From Xestospongia muta (taxonomy: Eukaryota > Porifera > Demospongiae > Haplosclerida > Petrosiidae): a stretch of 64,000 nucleotides of DNA. The notes beneath the pieces were generated by a model, which saw only the letters and a list, made by a program, of their open reading frames with translations, had not been told where the DNA came from and ran no database searches. The stretch is from NCBI GenBank assembly GCA_963693285.1, contig OY848921.1, forward strand, positions 6,957,229 through 7,021,228, in the 5' to 3' direction. This document shows positions 31,570 to 42,800 of this stretch, piece by piece; position 1 is the first letter of the stretch, and each line of letters opens with the position of its first letter. The position numbers and the translations under genes were made by a program.

Positions 31570-31888
31570 CATTTACTATGAAGTATTATATGGAGGGTGA
31601 TACTGGTCATAAAGTGTTTCAAACTCAATTTGGTCGTATTGCTATTAATATATGGTATGGTCGTCATCATCCACTCGATTGGTTAAGTTATGGTATTAAT
31701 GGAGCAGAGATTGTATTTAACCCTTCAGCTACTGTGAATCCACTAAGGTATATCACTACCATTTAATACATTATGATTTTATATTTTTATAGTGAACCAG
31801 TGTTATTGTTTGTTCCTTAGCTCATAAAGACTTTGGTCATTTTTATGGATCTAGTTATGTTGCTGCTCCTGATGGAAGTTGTACTCCA
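31570..31888 (+). pseudogene. Beta-ureidopropionase (UPB1-like) exons, catalytic Cys lost
   Basis: Two exons with GT-AG-like edges are present. The first (31570-31746) encodes [18 protein letters not shown], then [15 protein letters not shown] and [13 protein letters not shown]. In the family the motif is NICYGRHHP with the nucleophilic Cys; here it is Trp. The second (31821-31888) encodes [19 protein letters not shown] and ends at a GTAAGT donor. The family segment that should lie between them is absent. The left edge is a breakpoint with channel 3' flank near 31577. A non-functional relic. Confidence 0.82.
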
Positions 31889-32765
31889 GTAAGTTATTTA
31901 TTGATACAAAAATTGAAATAAAAGTGGATTTTAGTAAGTTGAGTATATTGATAAATAAACTGTTATGTTTATAGGACAATATATTAATGACTCTATGAGT
32001 TCAGAGTACAAAGTTTATTATTAAGTTAATATGATATGAATTATATCTAGTTATTGTAGGTGTAAGTAATAGATATAAAATGTTTCAATACAAAGTATTA
32101 AAATTATTGTAGTTGTAATGCTAAAGTATAGAGCAGTTCACTTGTATTACTGTGTAGTACCTTGTATAGAATATACTGCCATTCAGTTTAGTCATCACCA
32201 ATAATTTAATAAGTTCTAATTTGTCTCTACTCAATTATAAGAATAGTCACAACACTCTTTCATAATTATTGTGAGAAAACTTTAACTTATAACCTAATTA
32301 CATATAGATCTCTTAAAACTATAGTGTAAGTAATTATATTCTGTGGTTGTCATAATTATAACAAGTACATCTAATGAAATATTCAAAAATTCTTAGATTA
32401 ATTAACCAATGTATTAAGGACTTTGAGAAATAATTGAGTACATATAAGTAAATATATAAATAACTGGATGAGAAGTAATGAATGTGCCCAGGCAACATTA
32501 AAAATAGACAATGTTGTTGATATTGCCAAAGGTGATCATTACACAATAGAGTGAATATTCATATGTTACACTTTGTAGGAAGTTCCCTTATGCCTCATCA
32601 AAAACTAACTCCATATTTTTTGCAGTCAAATTCAGGAAGGGTGAACCACTTATTATATTAAGAAGGCAATTCCTGTCACATTGTCCAGATGGAGAAGTAT
32701 TGAAGATGATTGCAGGGCTAAAGAAAAAGACTTGAGGGAGAAAAAATGCAGCAAATAAGATATGT
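31889..32765. other. Spacer and truncated 5' channel module
   Basis: From about 32118 the sequence is the shared 5' module. It carries the C-terminal part of the minus-strand small ORF (stop at 32588-32590, ending AKNMELVFDEA), but the ORF start and the palindrome are cut off by the P-element-like insertion at 32766 and continue at 38281. Confidence 0.65.
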
Positions 32766-33510
32766 CATAGATAATAGAGAAGGAGGAGGGATTGGAAACG
32801 CAATACATACGTAATATAAAGTACACGGCAGATGCTTGACACGGTCACATGATCTACAAATTATAGTCTGATTGTTTGCTGAGGTCAGTACTTTGGGAAT
32901 ACACGTGAAAGATTTGTGAAGCTCAGCAGTTTCTATTGTTAAAGAGAAGAAGTGAAGTTATTGTAAGTATTCTAAGATGTCTGGATTAAAGGTTTTTAGT
33001 ATAATTTACAAAAACACAACTGAAAGAGCTCGATCGTGCTGTTTGTGGGATTTTAATGTGGCCTACGGAATAGAGATGTCAGAAAAAAGAACATAGTGGT
33101 TTACAGTTATAGTGTTTTAAAGATTAGATATAAGTTTGGTCGATGTTTGTGTTTAATATTTGGAGGGAGTCCTCTAGAGGTTCACTAAAATATGTAGAAT
33201 TTTTACTTGACTTATGTATGGCATGATATCACCTATTTGTTTACTAACATAAAGTGCTTCAATTGAATTTAGATTTGTCTAATACTTGTAGGTTATCAAA
33301 ATGGGTCGTAAACTCAGATTGGGTCGTTTGCCAAAGAATTATGAAAGAAAACGAAAAGGTCAAAGATGTGTTGGAAGACCTAAAATAAAAAAAGCAAGTA
33401 CATTTGATGATAGAGAGACTACTCAAACTAGTGAGACTTTTCAATCAGATACTTTTCTCTATGGTGGTTGTGAGACTTCTCGATCTGGTAGTGATGATAC
33501 TTCTCGATTT

Positions 33511-33660
33511 GGTAATGGTGAGACTTCTTGATCCAGTAGTGATGAGACTTCTCAATATGGTAATGGTGAGACTTCTCGATCCAGTAGTGATGAGACTTCT
33601 CAATATGGTAATGGTGAGACTTCTCGATCCAGTAGTGATGACGTGTCTCAATATGGTAAT
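33511..33660 (+). repeat. 48-bp coding minisatellite in the P-like transposase
   Basis: Three near-identical 48-bp units encode SSSDETSQYGNGETSR-type repeats, and shorter related units follow to about 33880. The first unit carries CGA changed to TGA, a stop. Confidence 0.8.
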
Positions 33661-34701
33661 GGTGAGACTTCTCAATCTGGTAGTGAGCTTAGTCATGGTA
33701 GGAGTTTTCAATCTGGTAATGATACCTCTCAATTTGGTGATGGTGAGACTTTTCAATCTGGTAGTGAAACGTCTCAATCTGGTAGTGAAAGTTCTCAATC
33801 TGGCAGTGGAACTTCTCCATTTGGTGATGGCAATACTTCTCAATCCGGTAATGAGACTACTCAATTTGGTGCTAGAAAACCTTTCCAATCTAGACTGACT
33901 TATGTCCTGGGGGATATTAACTTACCTAGTTCACAATGGATTGTTCAAGGTCAGGATAGAGACTATATTGCTGTTTGTAAAGTGTCAGATCAACCCTGTT
34001 TATCAACACAGTCAATAGTAGTAACCCATTGTATCATTATCAAAGATGACATGTCATGGAGTCTCTCGGTTCATGGTTCAAATGTTAATGTGCAGAAATG
34101 TGGTGTATTATCAAATATGCCAAGGAAGATGTGTAGTTCATCCTTGCAGCAACTTGTATCTCTGCTAGATATATGTACTGTCTGTCCTGGTCATCCTGAT
34201 CAAAAGTTTATCCAAATGGTTGAATCGAAGAAAGGACGACTTATGGCTAAGAATGGACTAGATGTTGTTACACGAGTCGACGGATTTTCACCTGTCACTC
34301 TCAATGGAGAAAGGTATAACAAAACTATTCGAATTTCTACTTTTGAGATGTTGGTCCATGGTGGAAAGTGTGTTTCCTGTGTGTCCTATCGTGATTCTCT
34401 CAGACCTATATACCATAGGTGGAAGAAACAGAAATCTCTTTCTCCATCACACCGACAATCCACAGAAAGTTAAGACAAAGATTCATTGGCTCAGTACACC
34501 AGATAAGGCTAAACGATATTCCAAACTTAGGAACATACTAGATGCAAAGTTAAAAATAGTTAAACGATTAAAAGAAAAGATAGCTGTTATCATGGATAAA
34601 AACCATGTAATTTTAGACTCCACCCTTCAAGCAGGTTTCAAAGGAATGATGGATGAAATGACTTCTAAAGTACACCAGGATTGTCCAGAGGGATCATTTA
34701 A

Positions 34702-35359
34702 ACGAGCATGCGTAGTATAAAAGGGGGCTGGGCTGCCCACAAAATGGTACACACAAAACTTTTCAATATCAAAAAAATGGAAGCTGTGTTTCTTTTCCTG
34801 TTTACATCATAATATGCACTTCCTCTAGCTGTTACAACAGCTGCTTAATTAATATTATGTGTATGTTCAGTGCAGATATTCCCGTTTTTTTGGATACGTG
34901 TAAGTTTCTGTAGTGAAATGGTGAACAGTAGAAAACGTGTAAGACTTTCTCTTGTGATCGACTTTGACAGTCTAGAGGGGACGAAGGTGTTCAAGAGAAG
35001 GTTGGACCAGGTTAGGAAAGTTCTAACTCCTGCTGGGCAATATGATTTAGACAACTATGGTCTTGTGTCAGCCATCTTTGATTCTGTCATGTATAATTCA
35101 GTACAGCAATAAAAGTTATTATCTATTATTATCAACTGTGTAATTGACATAACACGTGTTTGTACCTAGAGCTAACTATTATAGATGTTTTGCGTGGGTT
35201 GTTCAGGTTGATATGGCTACTATCTAGAACGATTTCTAGGTTTGAATATTGCCGCCATCTCACTCTTTGGTAGGCGTCACTTTCTTCTGGGCAGCCCACC
35301 CCCCTTTTATAGCGAGCAGGAATGCGCGGAGAGTGGCGTTATAAACGACACATGCTCGT
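34702..35359 (+). mobile_element. TTAA element nested in the P-like transposase
   Basis: 658 bp flanked by TTAA (34698-34701 and 35360-35363). The ends ACGAGCATGCGTAGT and inverse ACGAGCATGTGTCG are followed in both arms by TATAAAAGGGGG and TGGGCTGCCCA, the right arm having about 35 extra bases. Removing it together with one TTAA restores a continuous transposase frame across the site. It has no transposase but holds one small ORF. Confidence 0.85.
34918..35112 (+). CDS. Small ORF inside the nested TTAA element (64 aa)
   Basis: ATG at 34918 opens a basic-start peptide MVNSRKRVRLSLVIDFDSLE, then GTKVFKRRLDQVRKVLTPAG and DNYGLVSAIFDSVM. No family recognised. The element is otherwise too short for a transposase, so this could be a captured exon or a chance ORF. 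Its mixed charged and hydrophobic composition looks protein-like. Confidence 0.35.
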   Translation: MVNSRKRVRLSLVIDFDSLEGTKVFKRRLDQVRKVLTPAGQYDLDNYGLVSAIFDSVMYNSVQQ

Positions 35360-37192
35360 TTAAGCGAGTTTTTTGGGACCAACAGTTGCAAGCCTTCAAG
35401 GCCAAAGACACTCGGCAAATCAGATGGTATCCAACAATAATTAAATGGTACTTGCACCTTAAATTTATTTCTTCAAGATCATACCATGCTTTATGTAATG
35501 CTGGAGTAGTTACCCTACCATCTGAAAGAACTTTATGTGACTATACTCACTGGATGCGTGCCTGGTATTGGATTCATACCAGAGGTGGATACACAACTTG
35601 TTAAAGAAGCTAATATTACTGAAGAGAAAGATAGGTTTTTGGTTCTCATATGGGATGAGATGAAAGTTAAGGATGATCTAATATTTGACAAACATACTTG
35701 TGAATTAGTGGGCTTTACTAATGTTGGCAAAGTCAACAATCATTTAGATAAAGTTGAACAGCTGTGTACAAATGAATGTGTATCACATTCCAGTATAGCC
35801 ACCCATATGCTCCTACTTATGGTTAGAGGTTTATTGTCCAACCTCGAGTTTCCTTATGCTCATTTTACTACAAGAGGGATTACTGCTGATCATCTGTATC
35901 CCATTGTTTGGGAAGCAGTACAACATTTAGAATACTGTGGCTTTAATGTGATGGCCTTTTGTTGTGATGGAGCATCTCCGAATAGGAAGTTTTATAACAT
36001 GCATCGTACTTCAACAAGCTTTGTATACAAGACACCTAACCCATTTTGTGAAGATCGTGAGATTTTTTTCATATGTGATGTTCCTCACCTTATAAAAACC
36101 ACCAGAAACTGCTGGTCTAACTCATTTGCCAACAAGGAATCACAGGCACTATGGGTAAGTTTCATCATGATTATACACTTGTATAAATCTAACAATTTAT
36201 ATATAGAAGGATGGTAGATATATTACTTGGCCTCATGTCATGAAACTGTTGAAGTGTAATCACCTTGCCTCAGGTCTTAGTCTTGTCCCAAAATTGCGTA
36301 AAGATCATGTCTATCTTACTTCATATTCAAAGATGAAAGTTAATTTGGCTGTACAAGTAAGTCAGTATCCTTCTAGTGACCAATGGTACTATGTGTATAT
36401 TAAGGTCTTGAGTTCATCTGTGGCAAATGCCCTTGAATATTGTGGTGAAGATGAGACTGTGGAAACAAGGGCATTCATCAGACTTTTTGATTGTTTTTTT
36501 GACTGTTTAAATGTTTGCTGTATCTCTGAAAGTGTTTTAAAGCGAAAGCCAGATCTTCGTCCTTATAAAGATCCAAATGACGCAAGACTTGTGGTACGTT
36601 GAATTAATTATATTGAATTGTATGATTTGGATATCTTTTAGTGGCTTAAAGATGTTTTCCTCAAGTACCATGATGACTGGAAAATATCTGTGAAAGAAAG
36701 GAAGTGTTTTACCTCTGCTGAAAAGGCCAAAATGCTATTATCCTCACAAACATTAACTGGATTAAAAATAACAGGTACATCTAATTATCCAAAGTTCATA
36801 TTGCTGATGTGATTATGAATGTTTTTTTGTAATTATAGTTCATTCATTTGTTGAATTGACCAAACAGCTTCTTTCTGTATCAGGTGTAGATTTTGTGCTA
36901 TCAGAGAAACTCACTCAAGACCCCATTGAAACATTTTTTGGAAAGCAAAGGGTTGCTAGAGGTTGTTCTGATAACCCTTCTGTAAATCAATTTTGTTTAA
37001 ATACTGTTTCACTACGAGTGCAACACTCTGCTGCATTAGAACCTATTCATAGTAACTGTGGAAAAAGACAGTGCAGTACAATTTCTAATGTTAAAGACTT
37101 GGAAATACCCCTGCCAAAAAGGCCACGGAAATCAAAATGATTAAACTCTTATACTTTACTATAATTGTTAATTAGTAACAAAAAATTATGGT

Positions 37193-38228
37193 TCATTTTG
37201 ATTCATTATGTTGCTTCTTTAGCTCTTTTCTAAGACCCTTTGATTTGGTAGAAACACTCTTGTTGGCTTCCCTATACTGTTCTATTAAGGTACCAGCTAT
37301 TGAAAACTCCCTAATAGTTAACCAGAGTCCAATTACTTCTTTCAGTAACTTGACTGCTTCTTCTTCGCTCTCAATATCAACAGAAAGTAGTGTCCAGTAA
37401 AATTGCACGAGTTCATCACTTGACACAGTACATATAATTGTTTCCCGCTGGTTACAGGACAAACAGCTACTTCTTTCCAAAGCAATAAGTAAATGTCAGC
37501 GAACCTTGAGCTCAATTTCTTTGAAAAACATGTAAGTTGTATCATTGATTTCAAAAAGTCCTCCTTGATTAACTATTTCCTATCCACTTAGTAGTATATT
37601 CCAAAAAATTGCTTTCATCTCCATTAACAGCCATTGCTGATAGACACTCAATCATGCTAACTGATTCAGGATAAAGGCTTCTTTCATACTGCTTTAGTAA
37701 TTTAAATGGTACATATCCTGCAGCATACCTCAGTATGTTTTCTTCGTCTGCTGATAGAGGAGATACTTCATTTGAATGGTTGCCTGATACATCATTGAGA
37801 TGACTCATGATCATGTTTGAATAGAGCACTTGATTAACTTGCTGGTACACTAATGGGGTTAACGGTGGAATTCCTGCATGTCCAAAAAGATCACGCCACA
37901 TTTTATCGAGGTCACGAAACCTAATGAGTTGAAATGCAGTCCACAATTTTTCTCTCTTTACACTTTTTGAACGACAAAAGACCTCAGTAGAAATAGACGA
38001 ATATAAACATTTCTCCAATACTTTCAAAAGGCTAGAGGCAAATGTATCAAAAACACTGAGACAAGAGTCGTTTTCCGTAATAGCATGTAAAAACTGTCGG
38101 ACTTGCTCTTTCGCCGTCTTGCTATGATCCACATGTTGAAGGTGATCGCTATCAGTAAGGAAAGAACAAATTGCAGCTCGGACAACACCAGTTGACATTT
38201 TGAACATCACGTGACCGTGACAAGGCAT
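37193..38228 (-). pseudogene. Minus-strand second gene of the P-like element, degraded
   Basis: Starting just inside the right terminal repeat, 219 codons are open (37569-38228; MFKMSTGVVRAAICSFL, LWTAFQLIRFRDLDKMW, ILRYAAGYVPFKLLKQYE, FLEYTTKWI). A frameshift near 37590 leads to GGLFEINDTTYMFFKEIELK, a TGA, then LERSSCLSC and a charged tail to 37193. The order reads as one protein of roughly 340 residues facing the transposase tail to tail. Family unknown. It may be an accessory factor of this transposon lineage. Confidence 0.6.
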
Positions 38229-38284
38229 CCCCGCTTAAACATTCCCGTTTCCAATCTCTCCTCCCTCTCTATTATCTATGGATA

Positions 38285-38309
38285 TATTTATTCATAGAGA
38301 ATAAAAATA
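38285..38309. promoter_or_regulatory. Degenerate palindrome before the 38.4 kb gene
   Basis: TATTTATTCATAGAGAATAA followed by AAATA: the right arm carries an extra A and the spacer one change. It ends 65 bp before the ATG at 38375. The rest of the 5' module has been separated by the P-like element. Confidence 0.4.
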
Positions 38310-38374
38310 TGAGCCGCCTTTATTAATCATTCATTCATTAATAGTCCACCCCCGCTTACCACAAAGTCTACGCT

Positions 38375-39868
38375 ATGGCTAACAAAGACGATCCTGAAGA
38401 CAACAATAAGCGAACTAGGTGCTGCAAAAGTGAAAGGTGTCGCTACAATGACCATTATTTAAGAAAATGGGTTGACGAAACATCACTGTACGGGATACCT
38501 CATGTCTTCAAAGGGAAATCTAAGATAAGACGAATTACCTGGGCACTTATATTAGTTGGTTTAACTGCTGGATGTCTATACACTGTTGGTGATAATTTGA
38601 AGCGTTTTTCGGAAAAGCCTACTGCTACAACGGTTGCTGTAGAATCACAGGAAAAAAATGGATTGCCCTTTCCAGCAGTGACTGTTTGTAGACTCAATGC
38701 ATATGAGTCTTCAGAAATTGCTCAATTTGCAGAATTTATATTCAACCCAGACTTGGCTTATGATCTCCACATATCAAATAATGTAGCAGTTGGGATGTGT
38801 GATAAAGGTCTGAACAATATTACTGAAGATGTTCGAAAAGCTGCTATATGGGAAGTCATTCAAAGCTCATTTAATGATTTTGTTCACTTTTGTGGGTTTA
38901 ATGAAGACGTTGATAATGACATTACTTTATGTGAAGAGGAACTAGAACCTGTACTGACATCTCTTGGTATCTGTTATACCTTTAATAGTATTACTAATGG
39001 GAGACCAGATCGTTATGTTACAGCCACCGGAGCAAAGTATGGATTGAAAATGATTTTTAACATTAGTCAAATAAATCATCCATCTATTGACGGGAACACG
39101 GGCATCAAAATAGTAATTCATGAACGTGATGACATTGCTAGACCTAATCTTTATGGATTTGGAATCCCTCCCGGGAAAAATGCTTACATTGGAGTAAGGA
39201 AAAGGATTGACATAGATCATACCAGTATTGTTGGATGTACTGAAGATCGTGAGCTGTCCTTTTATCCACAATATGATTATTCTCAATTTGCTTGTCGACA
39301 AAATGCTCTCGTTGAACATATAGCACAGCCTAATACTTGTAACTGCATTCTTGATCCCTCATCTAGACCTTCTAGTGGTTCTTATTCCAACACTCCCAAT
39401 TGTACATTTAATGATACTTGTTGTTTACTTAATCAATTTTCTAGTTTTAGTCCACGAGTTGGGTGTCCTGTCCCATGTGAATTTAAATACTATGATAACC
39501 ACATAAGCTATTCCAGTTTTCCTACTGGTCCTTATCTTGACCATCTTGCAATGTCTTTGAATATGAGCAAGGACAGTATTCACAATGAAGTCATGTCAGT
39601 TAATGTATTCTATGAGGATTTACAAGTGACAACAACTAAAACTGAATATTCATATACTACAGCTGCATTTTTATCTGACCTTGGAGGAGCTCTGGGGTTA
39701 TTTCTTGGTGCTAGCCTTATAGCCTTTATTGAGATTGGTATGCTCCTATTGGATGAATTTAAGAGGGTTTGTTTACCAAGAAAATGTAAGAAGAAGGTAG
39801 ATGAACTTGATGCTGGCATAAACCTTCCAGAAATCATCGATGAATCAGAGAAAAGTGAGCTCATCTAA
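38375..39868 (+). CDS. DEG/ENaC-type sodium channel, copy 4 (497 aa, truncated tail)
   Basis: An intact intronless channel through TM2: SLYGIPHVF, TM1 (ITWALILVGLTAGCL), LPFPAVTVC, FACRQNALVEH, NTCNC, DTCC, VGCPVPC and GASLIAFIEIGM. A one-base deletion in the tail (GAGCTCATC against GAGCTCAATC) ends the protein 13-14 residues early, so the PDZ-type ESDV-like tail, still readable in another frame as ESDA, is lost. Most of its 5' module lies 5.5 kb upstream beyond the P-like element, leaving only about 95 bp of original upstream sequence. Likely folded as a channel, but its regulation and trafficking may be altered. Confidence 0.88.
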   Translation: MANKDDPEDNNKRTRCCKSERCRYNDHYLRKWVDETSLYGIPHVFKGKSKIRRITWALILVGLTAGCLYTVGDNLKRFSEKPTATTVAVESQEKNGLPFPAVTVCRLNAYESSEIAQFAEFIFNPDLAYDLHISNNVAVGMCDKGLNNITEDVRKAAIWEVIQSSFNDFVHFCGFNEDVDNDITLCEEELEPVLTSLGICYTFNSITNGRPDRYVTATGAKYGLKMIFNISQINHPSIDGNTGIKIVIHERDDIARPNLYGFGIPPGKNAYIGVRKRIDIDHTSIVGCTEDRELSFYPQYDYSQFACRQNALVEHIAQPNTCNCILDPSSRPSSGSYSNTPNCTFNDTCCLLNQFSSFSPRVGCPVPCEFKYYDNHISYSSFPTGPYLDHLAMSLNMSKDSIHNEVMSVNVFYEDLQVTTTKTEYSYTTAAFLSDLGGALGLFLGASLIAFIEIGMLLLDEFKRVCLPRKCKKKVDELDAGINLPEIIDESEKSELI

Positions 39869-41363
39869 CAGAAGAACCAGTGGCAGAAAGTGATGCATGA
39901 CTTAATGATAGCAAGACTACATAGTACAAGTTTTCTAATATTATGTAACTGATGTATGGTTACGTTTGACATTAGCATTAGTGTAATAATATATTCTTGT
40001 TTTAAGAGAAAATGTAACTGTCTTGTCAAATAAATATAGAGTTTGTAAAGTATGTCAATGTAGTGAGCCACATTGCTAAATTGATATGTCATTTTAATAT
40101 AATGAATTTATTATATGTGAGTGTTATTCATAACTGACTCTGTATATAGTACTATATATTAACATGTCATTTAGGATTTTTACTGAGTTTTGGAATGTGT
40201 ATGCATAGACTTGTGACACACTCAAACAAGCTATATGTCAGTACTTTCTAATAACATCAAATGTAATACTTATGTACTTGATGTATTACCATATATTATC
40301 TACATATCTAGTTTTTAGCCATATATGGAATAAAATTTAATAATTTGAATCCACGTTATGGATGATTAATCCTACAAGGTGTAAACAATTAGTTTAGACA
40401 ACTAATGAAGTGGAATGAGGAAACCAATATGTATGTACATTGTAGATATGCTTATTTATTACTACATACTAATGAGTAACATGAATCTGGAATAACAAGT
40501 TGATATGTTCTAATTACATATCATTATTTGCAGTGCATATGATACTGTACTAGAATTTGCTTGTACATAACTACTGGTTACTTGAAAATGCTTTTTAAAG
40601 ATAACATCTAGCTGTTGCTTGTGGCTTTATTATAGGGTAACTCACAAACGATTACTTTTTGGCTTCTTAATTGAATTTGCTTTAAGGTATTGGCCATGAG
40701 TTACTCTAGTCTGGCTTTGTGAGTACAATAATCTGAAACTAGACCACAGTAGGAATGACAGCATAAAATCTCAATATATTAGTCACACAATGAAACAGGA
40801 TCTCATTAAATGTATATAGGGCTTTAAGTTGTGGCTACTATATAGGAATATTTATTTGGTATAACAATGTTATTATACAAAACAAGAAATGTATGTACTA
40901 AGTGAACTAAGACAACTGCCACTTCATCATACTATAAGATTTGATTAAAGCTTATTGCCAAGTGCTATACCTCGAGGCAACTATAATCTGAACGCTGTAA
41001 CTAAACTCAATTGGTGTGGGTGTGTGTGTTGCTTTACAGAAACCTCAGGTATGATAAAGCACGTGATTATCTATGTTCACAGCGAAATGTTTACTCGATG
41101 TTTAGCGATGCAACAAACTTGAAGAAAGAAAAAAAAACAGACATATTTTAAACAATTGAAAGATGTGTATAAGACGTTTAGATCAGTGTGAAAGTGAACA
41201 AGACCAATGACAAAGAAACTAGGTGTATAAAGAATGTATGCTACAAATATATGATTTCTACCAATTAAATAAACTTGGGATGCATGATGAAGTTCTAAGC
41301 AATATCCAATAATTTCGCAAAATATAACTTTGTAGCATATTCCTTTAATTATTAGATTATTTA
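39869..41363. other. 3' flank and spacer
   Basis: AATAAA lies at 40029-40034. The sequence matches 8853-9780 to about 40980. The rest, up to 41363, shows nothing that I recognise. Confidence 0.65.
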
Positions 41364-41535
41364 TCGAAGATTATGGGATTATTTATCGAAGCTAGTGTTA
41401 TATCATTACTGGAAAATCTTGTGCTCACACTTGATGAATTAAAGAGATTTTGTTTGTTTAACTAAATAATGCAAAAGAAACTTAATTGAATTGATACTAC
41501 ACTTCAACTTCCTGAAATAATTGGTGAATAATGAT
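41364..41535 (+). pseudogene. DEG/ENaC C-terminal relic, diverged subfamily
   Basis: Only the TM2 region remains (GLFIEASVISLLENLV-like) plus the tail flank. Third copy of the start of the duplicated unit (with 18706 and 27695). Confidence 0.7.
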
Positions 41536-41757
41536 TACCAAATTGCTGAGTTAGACAAAAAGAATGCATTAACTTAATATATTTTATGTGAGTGTTTTAA
41601 CTATTTTCTTGTTTGTTACATTATTACCTTTGTTAATTAAATTGTTTTATTTTGCTTTTGTTTATTTTCAAAAAAAATGAAACTGTATTTTATTGTTTGC
41701 AAACAAAAATATGCTGTACGATATCATAGCTATTCTATATTCTATATATACATAACT

Positions 41758-41873
41758 ATCCTATATGCATGCAAAACTGTTTTTTGATATGTTTTAACAG
41801 TGGTTTTGTTAACAAATCAAGTCACAAATATTTTGACAAAAGTGGTCCCATTTTTGCAAATAAGGTCACATTT
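41758..41873. mobile_element. Half copy of the GTGACC MITE
   Basis: Same half as 19571-19688. Confidence 0.65.
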
Positions 41874-41909
41874 GTTATTCCAGATTCATGTTACCACATA
41901 GGCTAAGCT

Positions 41910-42170
41910 ATGGCTAACAGATGCAATCCTGAAGACAACAATAAGCAAATTAGGTGTTGCAAAAGTGGAAGGTGTCGCTACAATGACCAGTATTTAAAAA
42001 AATGGGTTGATGAGACATCACTGTATGGGATATATCATATCTTCAAAGGGAAATCTAAGATAAGATGAATTATTTGGGCACTTATATTAGTTGGTTTAAC
42101 TGCTGGATGTCTAATTGCTCAATTTGCTTTTGTTTATTTTAAAAAATGAAACTGTATTTTATTGTTTGCA
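41910..42170 (+). pseudogene. DEG/ENaC N-terminal fragment with internal stop
   Basis: ATG intact but TGA at 42066-42068 replaces the CGA of KIRRI, just before TM1. Otherwise as 19727-20008. Confidence 0.78.
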
Positions 42171-42638
42171 AACAAACATATGCTACATGATATCATAGCT
42201 ATTCTATATTCTCCTACAGTGCATGCAGTCTGTATTTGTGCAGTATCTTCTGTTGTTTAAAATTAGGCAAACAAAGTTACGCTGAATTATAATACATATA
42301 TTCTTATGATTTGTATGTATGATTCACTATATACATAAACAAGCTAAGATGTGTATTTATAAACCCTCAATGTAAAAATACCTGAATTCTAAAGTATAGA
42401 GCAGTTCACTTGTATTACTGTGTAGTATCTTGTATAGAATATACTGTCATTCAGTTTAGTAATCACCAATAATTTAATAAGTTCTAATTTGTCTCTACTC
42501 AATTACAAGAATAGTCACAATACTCTTTCATAATTATTGTGAGAAAACTTTAACTTATAACTCAATTACATATACATCTCTTAATACTATAGTGTAAGTA
42601 ATTATATTCTGTGGTTGTCAAAATTATAACAAGTACAT

Positions 42639-42788
42639 CTAATGAAACATTCAGAAACTTCTTAGATTAATTAACCAAAGGCAATTCCTGTCACATTGTC
42701 CAGATGGAGAAGTATTGAAGAAGCTTTCAGGGATGAAGAAAAAGACTTGAGGACGAAAAAATGCAGCAAATAAGTTATATTTATTCAT
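42639..42788 (-). CDS. Candidate small secreted-peptide ORF (49 aa)
   Basis: The same minus-strand frame as 20324-20473 and 29443-29592, equal in length. Starts in the palindrome. Confidence 0.3.
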
Positions 42789-42800
42789 AAAGAATAAATA
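42778..42800. promoter_or_regulatory. Palindrome TATTTATTC-N5-GAATAAATA
   Basis: Ends 82 bp before the ATG at 42883. Confidence 0.5.

Larger units (their letters stand above)
33301..37140 (+). pseudogene. P-element/THAP9-type transposase, broken
   Basis: The start MGRKLRLGRLPKNY and an AT-hook-like VGRPKIKK are followed by a Ser/Thr/Gly repeat zone (33404-33880), then a conserved region. Recognisable core motifs are IRWYPTIIKWYLHLKFISSR, LPSERTLCDYTHW, IWDEMKV, ITADHLYPIVWE, FCCDGASPNRKF, ICDVPHLIKTTRNCW and, C-terminally, LTQDPIETFFGKQR. Introns at 36155-36206, 36594-36641 and 36775-36838 fit the frame. Damage consists of TGA at 33529-33531 in the repeat, a frameshift near 34470, a 658-bp insertion at 34702, and a frameshift near 35555. 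No THAP finger is seen at the N-terminus. Confidence 0.85.
32766..38280 (+). mobile_element. P-element-like DNA transposon
   Basis: A 5.5-kb insertion between the two halves of a channel 5' module. The ends are CATAGATAATAGAGAAGGAG and its inverse (about 35 bp, four mismatches). Flanks GATATGT and GATATAT suggest an imperfect 7-8 bp target duplication. It carries a P/THAP9-type transposase (33301-37140) and a minus-strand second gene (37193-38228). Both contain stops or frameshifts, so it looks inactive. Confidence 0.85.

Noticed and set aside
33404..33898. Alternative-frame ORFs in the P-like repeat zone (LLDPVVMRLLNMV type and the minus-strand SITTGSRSLTI type)
   Set aside because: Shadow frames of the 48-bp coding repeat. 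Only the SSSDETSQYGNG frame connects to the conserved transposase.
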